Counted from the stretch's first letter, positions 1-8,234 are shown. The stretch is DNA of 64,000 bases from an uncultured Bacteroidales bacterium (GCA_902790595.1 CADASL010000008.1:62001-126000), one strand, 5' to 3'. Made by a program: numbers and translations. Notes: generated from the letters alone by a model not told the origin.

Positions 1-503
1 ATATAATCCATATTTAGGTCATCCAATGCAGCACCCAAACAAGGTGTGGCATCGAAAGTGGCCATATATGCCGTGCGGCGTTCTGTCAACAAACGTTCTT
101 CGGCCTCACTGGCAATGTCACGCCTTGGCCCGATGCGCACAAACACCCGTCCACGGTAGCGCACAGGCGGCAGCAGCGATGGCGACACCTCGGCCACCAG
201 CAAATCGCCTTCGGGGAACTCGAAACGTTCCACTGTCATCACGGGCAGTGGTAAAATGTTCCCATCGGAGCGTATGGCTGATATGGTTTTCATCAGTGCA
301 TCATCAACCTTCAGTCCTGACAATGTACCATTGTCGTGGGCGCCGATAATAAGGTATCCTTTCTGCCGTGAGTCGGGCAAATCGTTGGCAAAGGCGCAAA
401 TGGCCTCGCAGAACTTGTCCATATTGCCTGTAGATGTGGTGCGTTCAACGCGATAAGTCTCAGTGCTATAAAGCATTTCCCGTATTTCTTCTTTCGATAC
501 CAT
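1..503 (-). CDS. Schlafen/AlbA_2 DNA-binding domain protein (3' end cut by window edge)
   Basis: About 167 codons are visible from the ATG at 503, and the gene runs off the left edge. The N-terminal part reads as an AlbA_2 (Schlafen, formerly AAA_4) domain. It has the typical CEAICAFAN helix (about residues 32-40), the GYLIIGAHDNGTLSGL strand-turn (about 49-64), and then the VRYRGRVFVRIGPR strand found in this family (about 114-127). In bacteria these domains sit at the N-terminus of RecG-like or winged-helix regulators and some defence nucleases. The missing C-terminal part would decide between them. The frame stays open for about 14 codons upstream of the ATG, but no better start is visible. 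It is divergent from the nqr operon. The domain call is firm; the function is open. Confidence 0.8.
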   Translation of the reverse strand, partial: MVSKEEIREMLYSTETYRVERTTSTGNMDKFCEAICAFANDLPDSRQKGYLIIGAHDNGTLSGLKVDDALMKTISAIRSDGNILPLPVMTVERFEFPEGDLLVAEVSPSLLPPVRYRGRVFVRIGPRRDIASEAEERLLTERRTAYMATFDATPCLGAALDDLNMDY

Positions 504-543
504 ATTGTCAAACTCTTGCTGTAGAATTGCGAAAAAGGATAGT

Positions 544-551
544 CAAAGATA
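544..551 (-). promoter_or_regulatory. Putative -7 element for the Schlafen-domain gene
   Basis: On the minus strand the octamer TATCTTTG matches the Bacteroidota -7 consensus TAnnTTTG. It lies about 40 bases before the ATG at 503. No clear -33 TTG was found at the usual distance, so the call rests on the -7 box and its position. Confidence 0.4.
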
Positions 552-574
552 GAAAAAAGTGCAACTAAACGAAG

Positions 575-655
575 AATCTGTGCTATCAGTGTCGTCTGTG
601 CGAGAGGAAATCCTCCTAAATCCATTCAATCAGTGTTATCTGCGTTCAAAAAATA
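575..655. repeat. Degenerate CAGAT/GGATT-type intergenic repeat
   Basis: Read on the minus strand, this stretch alternates short words such as GAACGCAGAT, ACACTGAT and AATGGATT. Similar wording recurs at 6812-6905 around the palindromes there. It contains no convincing gene. The rest of the 504-797 gap holds only AT-rich DNA leading into nqrA, with a weak -7-like TTTCTTTG at 715-722. Confidence 0.3.
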
Positions 656-797
656 TTGTTAAAAATTCCGAAAAAATCGTACCCAATAAATTCGCAAATC
701 ACAGCGAGTTTGATTTTCTTTGCACCGTTTTTTGGAGAAGTGTTTATTGCATTGAACCGAACAATTTTTAATTCAAAATTTTATTAATACTTAACAA

Positions 798-2144
798 ATG
801 TCTGATGTTATAAAACTCAAGAAAGGCCTCGACATTCGTTTGCAGGGCAAAGCCGAAACGGTTTTCGCCCAAATTCCGTTGCCGGAATTGTTTGCCATTA
901 AGCCGTCCGACTTCAAGGGCTTGACCCCGAAGATGGTGGCCAAAGTGGGCGACAAGGTGCAAGCGGGAAGCGTGCTCTTTTTCGACAAGCAGCACCCCGA
1001 GGTTAAGTTTGTGTCACCGGTAGGAGGCGAGTTGGTCGCAGTCAACCGTGGCGACAGACGGGTTATTACGGAGATTGTTGTCAAGGCCGACAGCAAGGCA
1101 GCACCAATCGACTTCGGCAAGAGCGACCCTGCGGCTATGAGCCGTCAGCAGGTTGTCGACAAACTGCTCGAGTCGGGCGCGTGGACTTACTTCAAACAGC
1201 GCCCCTACAACATTGTGGCCAACCCAACGGCCGAACCGAAGGCTATCTTCGTGTCAACTTTCGACAGCGCACCACTGGCGCCTGACTACGATTTCATTGT
1301 CAGCACCAACGAGGAGTTCTTCCAAAAAGGTCTCGACGTTCTGTCGAAGATTGCACCTGTGTATGTCGGCACCCACAACAACGGCTGCTCAAAAGCCTTC
1401 AGCGGTGCCAAATGCGAGAAGGTTACCGCCTTCGAAGGTCCGCACCCGGCAGGCTGCGTGGGCGTTCAAATCAACCACACCAATCCGATTAACGCCGGCG
1501 AGAAGGTGTTCACCATTCAGCCGCAGGAGGTTGTGACAATCGGCAAACTGTTTGCCACCGGCGTTCACGACTTCACACGCGTGGTTGTGCTCTGCGGTTC
1601 CGAAATGAAGAAACGCGCTTACGTGAAGACCATTCTCGGCGCGCAACTCACCACAATGGTCAACGGCAACCTTGCCGACGGCCACGTGCGCCTTATCAGC
1701 GGCAACGTGCTCACCGGCACACAGGTTCAGCCCGACGGCTATCTGGGCTACTACGACAGCCAACTCACTGCCATTCCTGAAGGCGACGAGTACGAGTTTA
1801 TGGGCTGGGCAGCACCCGGTTTCAACAAGTTCAGCGCGTCGCGCACCTTCTTCTCGTGGCTCACAGGCAAGAAACACGAGTACAAACTCAACGCCAACAC
1901 TCACGGCGAACTTCGCGCCTTTGTGGTCAGCAACGAGATGGAGAAGGTATTCCCGATGGACATTTACCCCGAACACCTGATTAAAGCCATTATGGCCGAG
2001 GATATCGACAAAATGGAGCAATTGGGCATTTACGAGGTTGTTGAGGAGGATATGGCGCTCTGCGAGTTCGTCTGCACTTCGAAAATCGCAATCCAAAAGA
2101 CATTGCGCAACGGCTTGAATCTGATGATGAAAGAAGTTGGATGA
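798..2144 (+). CDS. nqrA: Na+-translocating NADH:quinone reductase subunit A
   Basis: The 448-residue product aligns in pattern with NqrA from the N-terminal KLKKGLDIRLQGKAE onward and has the usual length. NqrA is a peripheral, cytoplasm-facing subunit of the sodium-pumping NADH:quinone oxidoreductase. It is built on an RnfC-like barrel and is implicated in quinone binding. It is first in a tight six-gene operon in the canonical order A-B-C-D-E-F, with 30 bases to nqrB. The ATG at 798 follows an AT-rich leader without a Shine-Dalgarno sequence, as is usual in this phylum. A well-preserved HNNGCSKAFSGAKCEK segment carries two cysteines. Nothing suggests truncation. Confidence 0.96.
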   Translation: MSDVIKLKKGLDIRLQGKAETVFAQIPLPELFAIKPSDFKGLTPKMVAKVGDKVQAGSVLFFDKQHPEVKFVSPVGGELVAVNRGDRRVITEIVVKADSKAAPIDFGKSDPAAMSRQQVVDKLLESGAWTYFKQRPYNIVANPTAEPKAIFVSTFDSAPLAPDYDFIVSTNEEFFQKGLDVLSKIAPVYVGTHNNGCSKAFSGAKCEKVTAFEGPHPAGCVGVQINHTNPINAGEKVFTIQPQEVVTIGKLFATGVHDFTRVVVLCGSEMKKRAYVKTILGAQLTTMVNGNLADGHVRLISGNVLTGTQVQPDGYLGYYDSQLTAIPEGDEYEFMGWAAPGFNKFSASRTFFSWLTGKKHEYKLNANTHGELRAFVVSNEMEKVFPMDIYPEHLIKAIMAEDIDKMEQLGIYEVVEEDMALCEFVCTSKIAIQKTLRNGLNLMMKEVG

Positions 2145-2174
2145 TAATTAGTTATAAACCAAAAATCTAAAACA

Positions 2175-3335
2175 TTGAACGCTTTAAGAAATTTTTTGGA
2201 TAACGTGAAGCCCAAATTTCAGGAGGGTGGAAAGTTCGCGAAGTTCCGTTCGACATTCGGCGCCTTCGAAACGTTCCTTTTCACACCGAATGAAACCAAC
2301 AAATGTGGTGTTCACGTCCGCGACGCCGTCGATTTGAAACGAACGATGATTGTCGTGGTATTGGCTCTGATGCCGGCGCTGTTCTTCGGAATGTACAACA
2401 CTGGTTATCAGCATTTCCGTATGACGGGCGAGTTGGCCGACGTCACTTTCTGGCAGATTTTCTTCAAAGGCTTCCTGGCCGTTCTGCCGATAATTGTTGT
2501 TTCATACGTCGTTGGTTTGGCCATTGAGTTTGCTTCGGCACAGATGCGCGGCCACGAGGTTAACGAGGGCTTCCTTGTTTCGGGAATGCTCATTCCGCTT
2601 GTAATGCCTGCCGATGTTCCACTCTGGATGGTTGGCGTGGCAACCGCTTTCGCCGTAATCTTCGGCAAAGAGGTGTACGGCGGCACTGGTATGAATATGT
2701 GGAACCCGGCCCTTCTGGCCCGCGTGTTCCTGTTCTTCGCCTATCCGACCAAAATGTCGGGTGAGACAGCCTGGTACTACAACTACAGCGCCGAGGCCGC
2801 AGTTGACGGTTTCTCGGGCGCCACACCGCTGGCAATGGCCAACGCAGGCAACTACACTTCGTTTGCCGACGCATTCTTCGGACTGATTCCGGGCAGCGTG
2901 GGTGAGACAAGCGCCGTTGCCATACTGATTGGCGCCTTCATTCTGCTATACACAGGCGTGGCAAGTTGGAAGACAATGCTTTCTGTCTTTGTGGGCGGCA
3001 TTGCAATGGGCTGGCTGTTCAACACCTGCGGCTCGGCCGAGAACCCGATGGCGCAACTGCCTTGGTACAACCACCTGGTTTACGGCGGATTCTGCTTCGG
3101 CGCCGTGTTTATGGCAACCGACCCTGTCACTTCGGCACGCACCGAGGGCGGCAAGTTCATTTACGGATTCCTGATTGGCGCAATGGCAATCGTCATTCGC
3201 GTGCTCAACCCGGGCTTCCCCGAGGGTATGATGCTGGCAATCCTGCTGATGAACACCTTCGCACCGCTCATTGACCATTTCTTCATTCAGGCGAACATCA
3301 ACCGCCGCAAAAAAAGAGTAACAATTAAAGCATAA
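2175..3335 (+). CDS. nqrB: Na+-translocating NADH:quinone reductase subunit B (TTG start)
   Basis: This is a 386-residue integral membrane protein with multiple hydrophobic helices and the NqrB signature FLFTPNETNKCGVHVRDAVDLKR near residues 34-56. The flavinylation motif SGAT lies at residues 214-217, so Thr217 is the expected site of covalent FMN added by ApbE; the enzyme is encoded at 8260. NqrB carries covalent FMN and riboflavin and forms the core of the sodium channel. The start is a TTG at 2175, and no in-frame ATG gives the conserved N-terminus. It sits 30 bases after nqrA and 6 bases before nqrC. Confidence 0.96.
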   Translation: MNALRNFLDNVKPKFQEGGKFAKFRSTFGAFETFLFTPNETNKCGVHVRDAVDLKRTMIVVVLALMPALFFGMYNTGYQHFRMTGELADVTFWQIFFKGFLAVLPIIVVSYVVGLAIEFASAQMRGHEVNEGFLVSGMLIPLVMPADVPLWMVGVATAFAVIFGKEVYGGTGMNMWNPALLARVFLFFAYPTKMSGETAWYYNYSAEAAVDGFSGATPLAMANAGNYTSFADAFFGLIPGSVGETSAVAILIGAFILLYTGVASWKTMLSVFVGGIAMGWLFNTCGSAENPMAQLPWYNHLVYGGFCFGAVFMATDPVTSARTEGGKFIYGFLIGAMAIVIRVLNPGFPEGMMLAILLMNTFAPLIDHFFIQANINRRKKRVTIKA

Positions 3336-3341
3336 TTCACA

Positions 3342-4130
3342 ATGGCTAACAAGAAATTCAAATGCACCACCTGCGGATATATCCACGAGGGTGACAAAGC
3401 ACCGGAAACTTGCCCGCAGTGCAACGCACCGGCTTCGGCCTTTGTCGAATTGAAGGCTGAAAAGAAACTGCCAACAAGTAGCAATGCATACACTTTTGCC
3501 TACGCTGCCGCGATGGTGGTTGTTGTGGCGTTCCTGCTGTCGTTTGTGTCGTCGTCGCTTCGCGCGAAACAAGACGCCAACGTCAAACTGGACACCAAAA
3601 AGCAGATTCTCTACTCACTCAATGTGGAGACTGCCGACGCTGACGCATATTTCACTGCAAACGTGAAAGATATGATTCTGAAAGGCGATACAATCGTTGA
3701 ATACAAGGGCGATTTCGCAACACTTTACGAGAACGAGGGCAAAGCCAACCGCTACCACGTGTTTGTCTGCAACCTTAACGGACAGACCAAATATGTGATT
3801 CCGGTTTACGGAGCCGGTCTGTGGGGCGCCATTTGGGGCTATGTGGCTCTGAACGACGACAAGAACACCGTCTTCGGCACCTACTTCTCACACGCAAGCG
3901 AGACCCCGGGCCTTGGCGCTGAAATTCAATCAGTCAAGTTCCAAAAACAATTTGAGGGCAAACTGGTTGGCGACAGCACTTCGGTGAAAATCAGCGTTGT
4001 CAAAAACGGCAAGGTTGAGGACGCCAAATACGAGGTTGACGGCATTTCGGGCGGCACCATTACTTCAACAGGTGTCGATGCGATGCTGAAAAACTGCCTT
4101 GGCAATTACACTAAATTTTTAAAAAGGTAG
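3342..4130 (+). CDS. nqrC: NqrC with an N-terminal rubredoxin-like domain
   Basis: The 262-residue product is NqrC plus an additional front domain. Residues 1-35 form a short rubredoxin-like knuckle of the rubrerythrin type, with Cys8-x2-Cys11 and Cys24-x2-Cys27 framing GYIHEG and APETCPQC. One transmembrane helix follows at about 50-70. The FMN-binding domain then ends in SGGTIT at 236-241, where Thr239 is the expected FMN acceptor. NqrC proteins usually start just before the membrane helix, so the front domain is extra. By known topology it should face the cytoplasm while the FMN domain faces the periplasm. The start at 3342 is 6 bases after nqrB, and no start just before the helix is as well placed. 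An iron site is inferred from the four cysteines. Confidence 0.94.
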   Translation: MANKKFKCTTCGYIHEGDKAPETCPQCNAPASAFVELKAEKKLPTSSNAYTFAYAAAMVVVVAFLLSFVSSSLRAKQDANVKLDTKKQILYSLNVETADADAYFTANVKDMILKGDTIVEYKGDFATLYENEGKANRYHVFVCNLNGQTKYVIPVYGAGLWGAIWGYVALNDDKNTVFGTYFSHASETPGLGAEIQSVKFQKQFEGKLVGDSTSVKISVVKNGKVEDAKYEVDGISGGTITSTGVDAMLKNCLGNYTKFLKR

Positions 4131-4134
4131 GAGG
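4129..4134 (+). promoter_or_regulatory. Strong Shine-Dalgarno sequence before nqrD
   Basis: AGGAGG overlaps the end of the nqrC stop codon and lies 8 bases before the nqrD ATG. Most genes in this window lack such a sequence, so this one is unusual. It may raise initiation of nqrD inside the operon. Confidence 0.6.
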
Positions 4135-4142
4135 ATTGAGAT

Positions 4143-4769
4143 ATGAGTTCGAAAAAGAATAAAGAAGCGTTGCTGACACCGCTGGGGCTGAACAACCCTG
4201 TAACGGTGCAGGTGCTTGGAATCTGCTCGGCTTTGGCTGTAACTGCCAAACTGATGCCGGCAATCGTGATGGGCATATCGGTTACAATCATTACCGCCCT
4301 TTCAAACGTGGTCATTTCGTGCCTGCGCAAGACCATTCCGCTGCGTATCCGTATTATCGTGCAGTTGGTTGTGGTTGCCGCCCTGGTGACTATCGTGAGT
4401 GAGATTCTGAAAGCGTTTGCCTACGACATTAGCGTGCAACTCTCTGTATATGTTGGTCTTATCATTACCAACTGTATTCTGATGGGCCGCCTGGAGGCTT
4501 TTGCAATGCAGAACGAGCCGTGGCCGTCGTTCCTTGACGGTATCGGCAACGGTCTGGGCTACGCCAAGATACTGATTATTGTTGCGTTCTTCCGCGAGTT
4601 GTTCGGCTCAGGCACGCTGTTCGGCGTGAATGTTCTGAACTACGACTGCATTGCCAACGCCGGCTATGTGAACAACGGCCTGATGCTGATGCCGCCAATG
4701 GCGCTTATCATTGTGGCCTGCATAATCTGGTGGCAGCGCGCGCACAACAAGGATTTGCAACAGAAGTAG
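4143..4769 (+). CDS. nqrD: Na+-translocating NADH:quinone reductase subunit D
   Basis: This 208-residue hydrophobic protein has about six membrane helices and belongs to the NqrD/RnfE family (LGLNNPVTVQVLGICSALAV). Cys28 and Cys111 match the positions of the two cysteines that, together with two in NqrE, hold the intramembrane [2Fe-2S] cluster in the Vibrio enzyme. The PWPSFLDGIGNGLGY loop and the FFRELFGSG segment are typical. It follows nqrC after 12 bases and precedes nqrE by 21 bases. Length and order are standard. Confidence 0.96.
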   Translation: MSSKKNKEALLTPLGLNNPVTVQVLGICSALAVTAKLMPAIVMGISVTIITALSNVVISCLRKTIPLRIRIIVQLVVVAALVTIVSEILKAFAYDISVQLSVYVGLIITNCILMGRLEAFAMQNEPWPSFLDGIGNGLGYAKILIIVAFFRELFGSGTLFGVNVLNYDCIANAGYVNNGLMLMPPMALIIVACIIWWQRAHNKDLQQK

Positions 4770-4790
4770 AACCATTAAAACTAAAGAAAA

Positions 4791-5420
4791 ATGGATAACA
4801 GTTTGATTAGTTTGTTTGTCCGCTCGATTTTCGTGGACAATATGATATTCGCCTTCTTCCTTGGTATGTGCTCATACCTTGCTGTCTCAAAGACTGTTAA
4901 GACAGCCCTGGGATTAGGCATTGCTGTGACTTTTGTTTTGGTGGTCACACTTCCGGTCAACTACCTGCTTCAGACCAAGGTTCTGGGTCCGAACTGCCTT
5001 GTTGAGGGCGTGGACTTGAGTTTCTTGAGTTTCATACTCTTTATTGGTGTGATTGCGGGCATTGTTCAGTTGGTTGAGATGGTGGTTGAGCGCTTCAGCC
5101 CGTCGCTGTACGCTTCGCTGGGTATCTTCCTTCCGCTGATTGCCGTAAACTGCGCCATTATGGGTGCGTCGCTCTTTATGCAGCAGCGCATTGGCCTTGC
5201 CCCAAGCGACCCGAAATACATTGGTTCGGTTGGCAGCGCCGTGGTTTACGCTCTGGGCTCGGGCATTGGCTGGCTTCTGGCCATTGTGGCTCTGGCCGCC
5301 ATTCGCGAAAAAATGGCATATTCCAACGTTCCCGCACCCTTGCGCGGACTTGGCATCACCTTCATCACTGTGGGCTTGATGGCTATGTCGTTTATGTGTT
5401 TCTCTGGCTTAAAAATGTAA
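4791..5420 (+). CDS. nqrE: Na+-translocating NADH:quinone reductase subunit E
   Basis: This 209-residue NqrE/RnfA-type membrane protein has about six helices. Cys27 ([13 protein letters not shown]) and Cys121 ([13 protein letters not shown]) are the expected partners of the NqrD cysteines for the intramembrane iron-sulfur cluster. NqrD and NqrE are inverted-topology paralogues forming the sodium-translocating core with NqrB. The ATG at 4791 fits the conserved N-terminus [20 protein letters not shown]. Nothing unusual is seen. Confidence 0.96.
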   Translation: MDNSLISLFVRSIFVDNMIFAFFLGMCSYLAVSKTVKTALGLGIAVTFVLVVTLPVNYLLQTKVLGPNCLVEGVDLSFLSFILFIGVIAGIVQLVEMVVERFSPSLYASLGIFLPLIAVNCAIMGASLFMQQRIGLAPSDPKYIGSVGSAVVYALGSGIGWLLAIVALAAIREKMAYSNVPAPLRGLGITFITVGLMAMSFMCFSGLKM

Positions 5421-5436
5421 TTAAAAGGATAAGACA

Positions 5437-6708
5437 ATGGATATGAAATTAATATTGGCAAGCATCTGTGTGTTTCTTGTCATCATCCTTTTGCTTGTAA
5501 CTATCCTGCTGGTGGCTAAACGCTACCTTGTCGTTTCGGGCAAGGTGAAAATCACCATCAATGGCGACAAGGAAGTTGAGGTTGAATCGGGCTCGAGCCT
5601 GCTGTCGACACTGGCCAACGAGGGCATCTACCTGCCGTCGGCCTGCGGTGGCAAGGGTTCGTGCGGACAGTGCAAATGCCAAATTCTGGAAGGCGGCGGT
5701 GAGATTCTCGACTCTGAAAAGGGCCACTTCACCCGCAAACAGATTAAAGACCACTGGCGTCTGGGCTGCCAAGCCAAAGTTAAGAGCAATATGACCATCA
5801 AGGTGCCGGAGTCGGTGCTTGGCGTCAAAGAGTGGGAGTGCGAGGTTATCAGCAACCGCAACGTGGCTTCGTTCATCAAGGAGTTCAAGGTGAAACTGCC
5901 GGCTGGCGAGCATATGGACTTCATCCCGGGTTCGTACGCGCAAATCCGCATTCCGGAGTACGACCTGAACTACGCCGATTTCGACCGCAGCCTGATTGGC
6001 GACCTTTATGTTCCGACTTGGGAGAAATTCGGTCTGTTCGGCCTTCATCAGAAGAACGACACCCCGACAATCCGCGCCTACTCAATGGCCAACTATCCCG
6101 ACGAGGGCGACATCATCACGCTGACAGTGCGTATCGCCACACCGCCGTTCAAGCCGAAAGACCAAGGTCCGGGCTTTATGGACGTGCCTTGCGGTATCGC
6201 TTCAACCTACATCTTCAGCCTGAAACCGGGCGACAAGGTGATTATGAGCGGCCCTTACGGCGATTTCCACCCGATTTTCGACAGCAAGCGCGAAATGATT
6301 TGGGTTGGCGGTGGCGCCGGTATGGCCCCGCTGCGTGCGCAGATTATGCATATGCTTAAGACTCTGCACACCCGCGACCGCGAAATGCACTACTTCTACG
6401 GTGCCCGCGCCATCGACGAGGTGTTCTTCCTGAACGACTTCCTGGAACTGGAGAAGGAGTACCCCAACTTCCACTTCCACTTGGCGCTCGACCGTCCCGA
6501 CCCGAAGGCTGACGGACTTGGAATCAAGTACACCGCAGGTTTCATTGCACCGGTTATGGGCGACACCTACCTGAAGGCGCACGAAGAGCCTGAAGACATT
6601 GAGTACTATCTGTGCGGTCCGCCGATGATGGCCAAAACCGTTCTCGACCTGCTCTACAGTCTGGGCGTTGAAGACGAAATGATTCACTTCGACAACTTCG
6701 GCGGATGA
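5437..6708 (+). CDS. nqrF: Na+-translocating NADH:quinone reductase subunit F (NADH-oxidising)
   Basis: The 423-residue protein has one N-terminal membrane helix (about 5-27), then a plant-type ferredoxin domain with cluster ligands Cys70, Cys76, Cys79 and Cys111. A ferredoxin-NADP reductase-like FAD/NADH module follows: RAYSMANYP binds the flavin, GGGAGMAPLRAQI the nucleotide, and LCGPPMM plus the C-terminal FDNFGG complete the fold. NqrF is the electron entry point that oxidises NADH in the cytoplasm. It ends the operon, and a good terminator follows at 6731. Confidence 0.96.
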   Translation: MDMKLILASICVFLVIILLLVTILLVAKRYLVVSGKVKITINGDKEVEVESGSSLLSTLANEGIYLPSACGGKGSCGQCKCQILEGGGEILDSEKGHFTRKQIKDHWRLGCQAKVKSNMTIKVPESVLGVKEWECEVISNRNVASFIKEFKVKLPAGEHMDFIPGSYAQIRIPEYDLNYADFDRSLIGDLYVPTWEKFGLFGLHQKNDTPTIRAYSMANYPDEGDIITLTVRIATPPFKPKDQGPGFMDVPCGIASTYIFSLKPGDKVIMSGPYGDFHPIFDSKREMIWVGGGAGMAPLRAQIMHMLKTLHTRDREMHYFYGARAIDEVFFLNDFLELEKEYPNFHFHLALDRPDPKADGLGIKYTAGFIAPVMGDTYLKAHEEPEDIEYYLCGPPMMAKTVLDLLYSLGVEDEMIHFDNFGG

Positions 6709-6730
6709 TTCCGAAACCGATATTGACAAA

Positions 6731-6764
6731 TCCCCGCAGCCGTTTGGCTGGCGGGGATTTTTTT
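6731..6764 (+). terminator. Rho-independent terminator of the nqr operon
   Basis: A stem of TCCCCGC(C)AGCC pairing with GGCT-GGCGGGGA around a GTTT loop (6731-6757) is followed directly by a T-run to 6764. It lies 22 bases after the nqrF stop. Confidence 0.85.
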
Positions 6765-6840
6765 GTTTATGGCTCGCACAGACAACACGGTTTCTGCTGG
6801 CGCAGGAAGCGCAGAAATTCACAGATTCTTGAACGCAGTC

Positions 6841-6871
6841 CCGATAGTTATCGGGACGATAGCTATCGGGA
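6841..6871. repeat. Two adjacent CCCGATAG-type palindromes
   Basis: CCCGATAGTTATCGGG (6841-6856) is followed at once by CGATAGCTATCGGG (6858-6871). The same palindrome occurs as a perfect 18-mer at 18883-18900 and again at 55944-55961, always between genes. The flanks (6812-6905) carry CAGATT/GGATT wording like that at 575-655. Confidence 0.7.
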
Positions 6872-6922
6872 ACACAGATTTAATGGATTGTCGCAGATTT
6901 TCTCGCGGTTGACAATTTGGCG

Positions 6923-6957
6923 ATTGCGAAAAATTTCGTTGCGAAAAATTTCGCAAT
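6923..6957. repeat. 35-bp repeat, downstream copy flanking the ATPase gene
   Basis: This copy starts with ATTGCGAAAAATTTCG, repeats the TTGCGAAAAATTTCG unit in tandem, and closes with CAAT. The whole is nearly palindromic. An almost identical 35-mer lies at 8057-8091 on the other side of the ATPase gene, differing only at two A/T positions. This copy ends 15 bases from the ATPase stop codon. Confidence 0.85.
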
Positions 6958-6972
6958 GTGTAATTGTCATAA

Positions 6973-8040
6973 CTACAAATTCTTATTGATAATCCATTGC
7001 ATAAAAAACGGGTCTTCGATTTCGTATTTGTCGATGTTGATAATGTAGCCGTCGCGCATTAGGCGTTTAATGGCGCTGAACGAAGTGCTGGTGGGCTTCT
7101 GGCGGTTTTGGAGAGGGTTTTCGCCGGTTGCAATTTGCAACAATATCTCTCTGTCAGTGCGGTTCATACTAATCCAAAGTCGCTCAAAATCAAGGTCGTG
7201 CATTTTTATGAGCTGCTCAATGGCCAAGCTTACAACATTGTCTGTAACTTCTTGATAATTTACAAGTTCCCAAACGTGGGCGGCAAGTTGTTGAGTGTAG
7301 TAGGGGTGGCATTTTGTGAAATCAAGAATGTTGTTTGTAATACTAACCGCTTTGTTATCTGCGATTTTTGGCAGTCTTGTCATAATATATTCTGAAAAAT
7401 CGGTGCGCGGAATTCTGCTCAGCCGCATCATCTGTCCAAAGTGGTAGAAAGGCGATTTTTTCTTCTCAAAAATATCTTCCATCAGCGATTCCTGGCTGCC
7501 GAGCATAATGTAGTTTATGCCCTTTTGCTGTTGCATTATTGAGCGTAGCTGACGGTCGAAGCCTTCTTGTATTTTTGTAACTTCTTGGAATTCATCTAAA
7601 ATCACAATCAGTCGGCTTTTGCTTGTGGCCACTTTCTCAAGCATTTCCATTGCATCTTCAAGCATAATGGCAGAGTTGTTTCCCGATTGGAACGACACGT
7701 CCATTGCGCCTGTTACAGCGTTTGTCGATATCGTGGGCACCACCCTGAAGTGCCCCATTGTGTACTTGATTTTCTCGTAAGGATACAGTTTGAAAATTGA
7801 TTTCAATAATTGGGCGGCGAAGTCGCTTACATTCATAACATATTGTAAATCAATTTTAATGTACGGCTGATTAAGTTCGGAAACAACTTTTTGCACCAAA
7901 CTGCTTTTTCCCAATCGGCGTGGGCTTATGAGTATGACGTGGTTTTCGCTGTCGAGTTTCTGTTTCAGTATTTCCGATTCTTCTTTTCTGTCGGTGAAGA
8001 ACTCGTTTTCTACTATCGTGCCAAACTTAAACGGATTCAT
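6973..8040 (-). CDS. AAA ATPase of the archaeal-ATPase-like (ATPase_2/PF01637-type) family
   Basis: The 355-residue product starts at the ATG at 8040 (MNPFKFGTIVENEFFTDR), a typical start for these STAND-like ATPases. An upstream in-frame extension exists but runs through the flanking repeat and is hydrophobic noise. Walker A is ISPRRLGKSSL at about residues 38-48, Walker B is RLIVILDEFQE, and HPYYTQQLA is a conserved downstream helix. The C-terminus looks like a winged helix (TSTSFSAIKRLMRDGYI) ending in DPFFMQWI. Members are frequent, often as multiple paralogues, in Bacteroidota and archaea, and their role is unclear. The gene is alone and bracketed by 35-bp repeats 15-17 bases away on each side, which suggests either a mobile unit or self-regulation. 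Confidence 0.85.
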   Translation of the reverse strand: MNPFKFGTIVENEFFTDRKEESEILKQKLDSENHVILISPRRLGKSSLVQKVVSELNQPYIKIDLQYVMNVSDFAAQLLKSIFKLYPYEKIKYTMGHFRVVPTISTNAVTGAMDVSFQSGNNSAIMLEDAMEMLEKVATSKSRLIVILDEFQEVTKIQEGFDRQLRSIMQQQKGINYIMLGSQESLMEDIFEKKKSPFYHFGQMMRLSRIPRTDFSEYIMTRLPKIADNKAVSITNNILDFTKCHPYYTQQLAAHVWELVNYQEVTDNVVSLAIEQLIKMHDLDFERLWISMNRTDREILLQIATGENPLQNRQKPTSTSFSAIKRLMRDGYIINIDKYEIEDPFFMQWIINKNL

Positions 8041-8056
8041 ATTCAGTATTTTATTT

Positions 8057-8091
8057 ATTGCGAAAATTTTCGTTGCGAAAATTTTCGCAAT
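8057..8091. repeat. 35-bp repeat, upstream copy flanking the ATPase gene
   Basis: This partner of the copy at 6923-6957 contains two perfect GCGAAAATTTTCGC-type palindromes overlapping in tandem and ends 17 bases from the ATPase start codon. Both repeats have the same outer ATTGCG and CGCAAT ends. Confidence 0.85.
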
Positions 8092-8234
8092 ATACAAATT
8101 TTGTTTCAAATTCAATCTTTGGCAGAAAAAATGAATTATGTTTAAGGTTGCAAGCGTGGTAAGCCATATAGTGTTCCCAAAAACAATTGGAATTGTGTAA
8201 GAGAAATTTAGTGCAAGGAAATCAACCACTTTGC

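Noticed and set aside
1389..2096. Minus-strand frame opposite nqrA
   Set aside because: Shadow of the NqrA coding frame, with no start signal or conserved motif.
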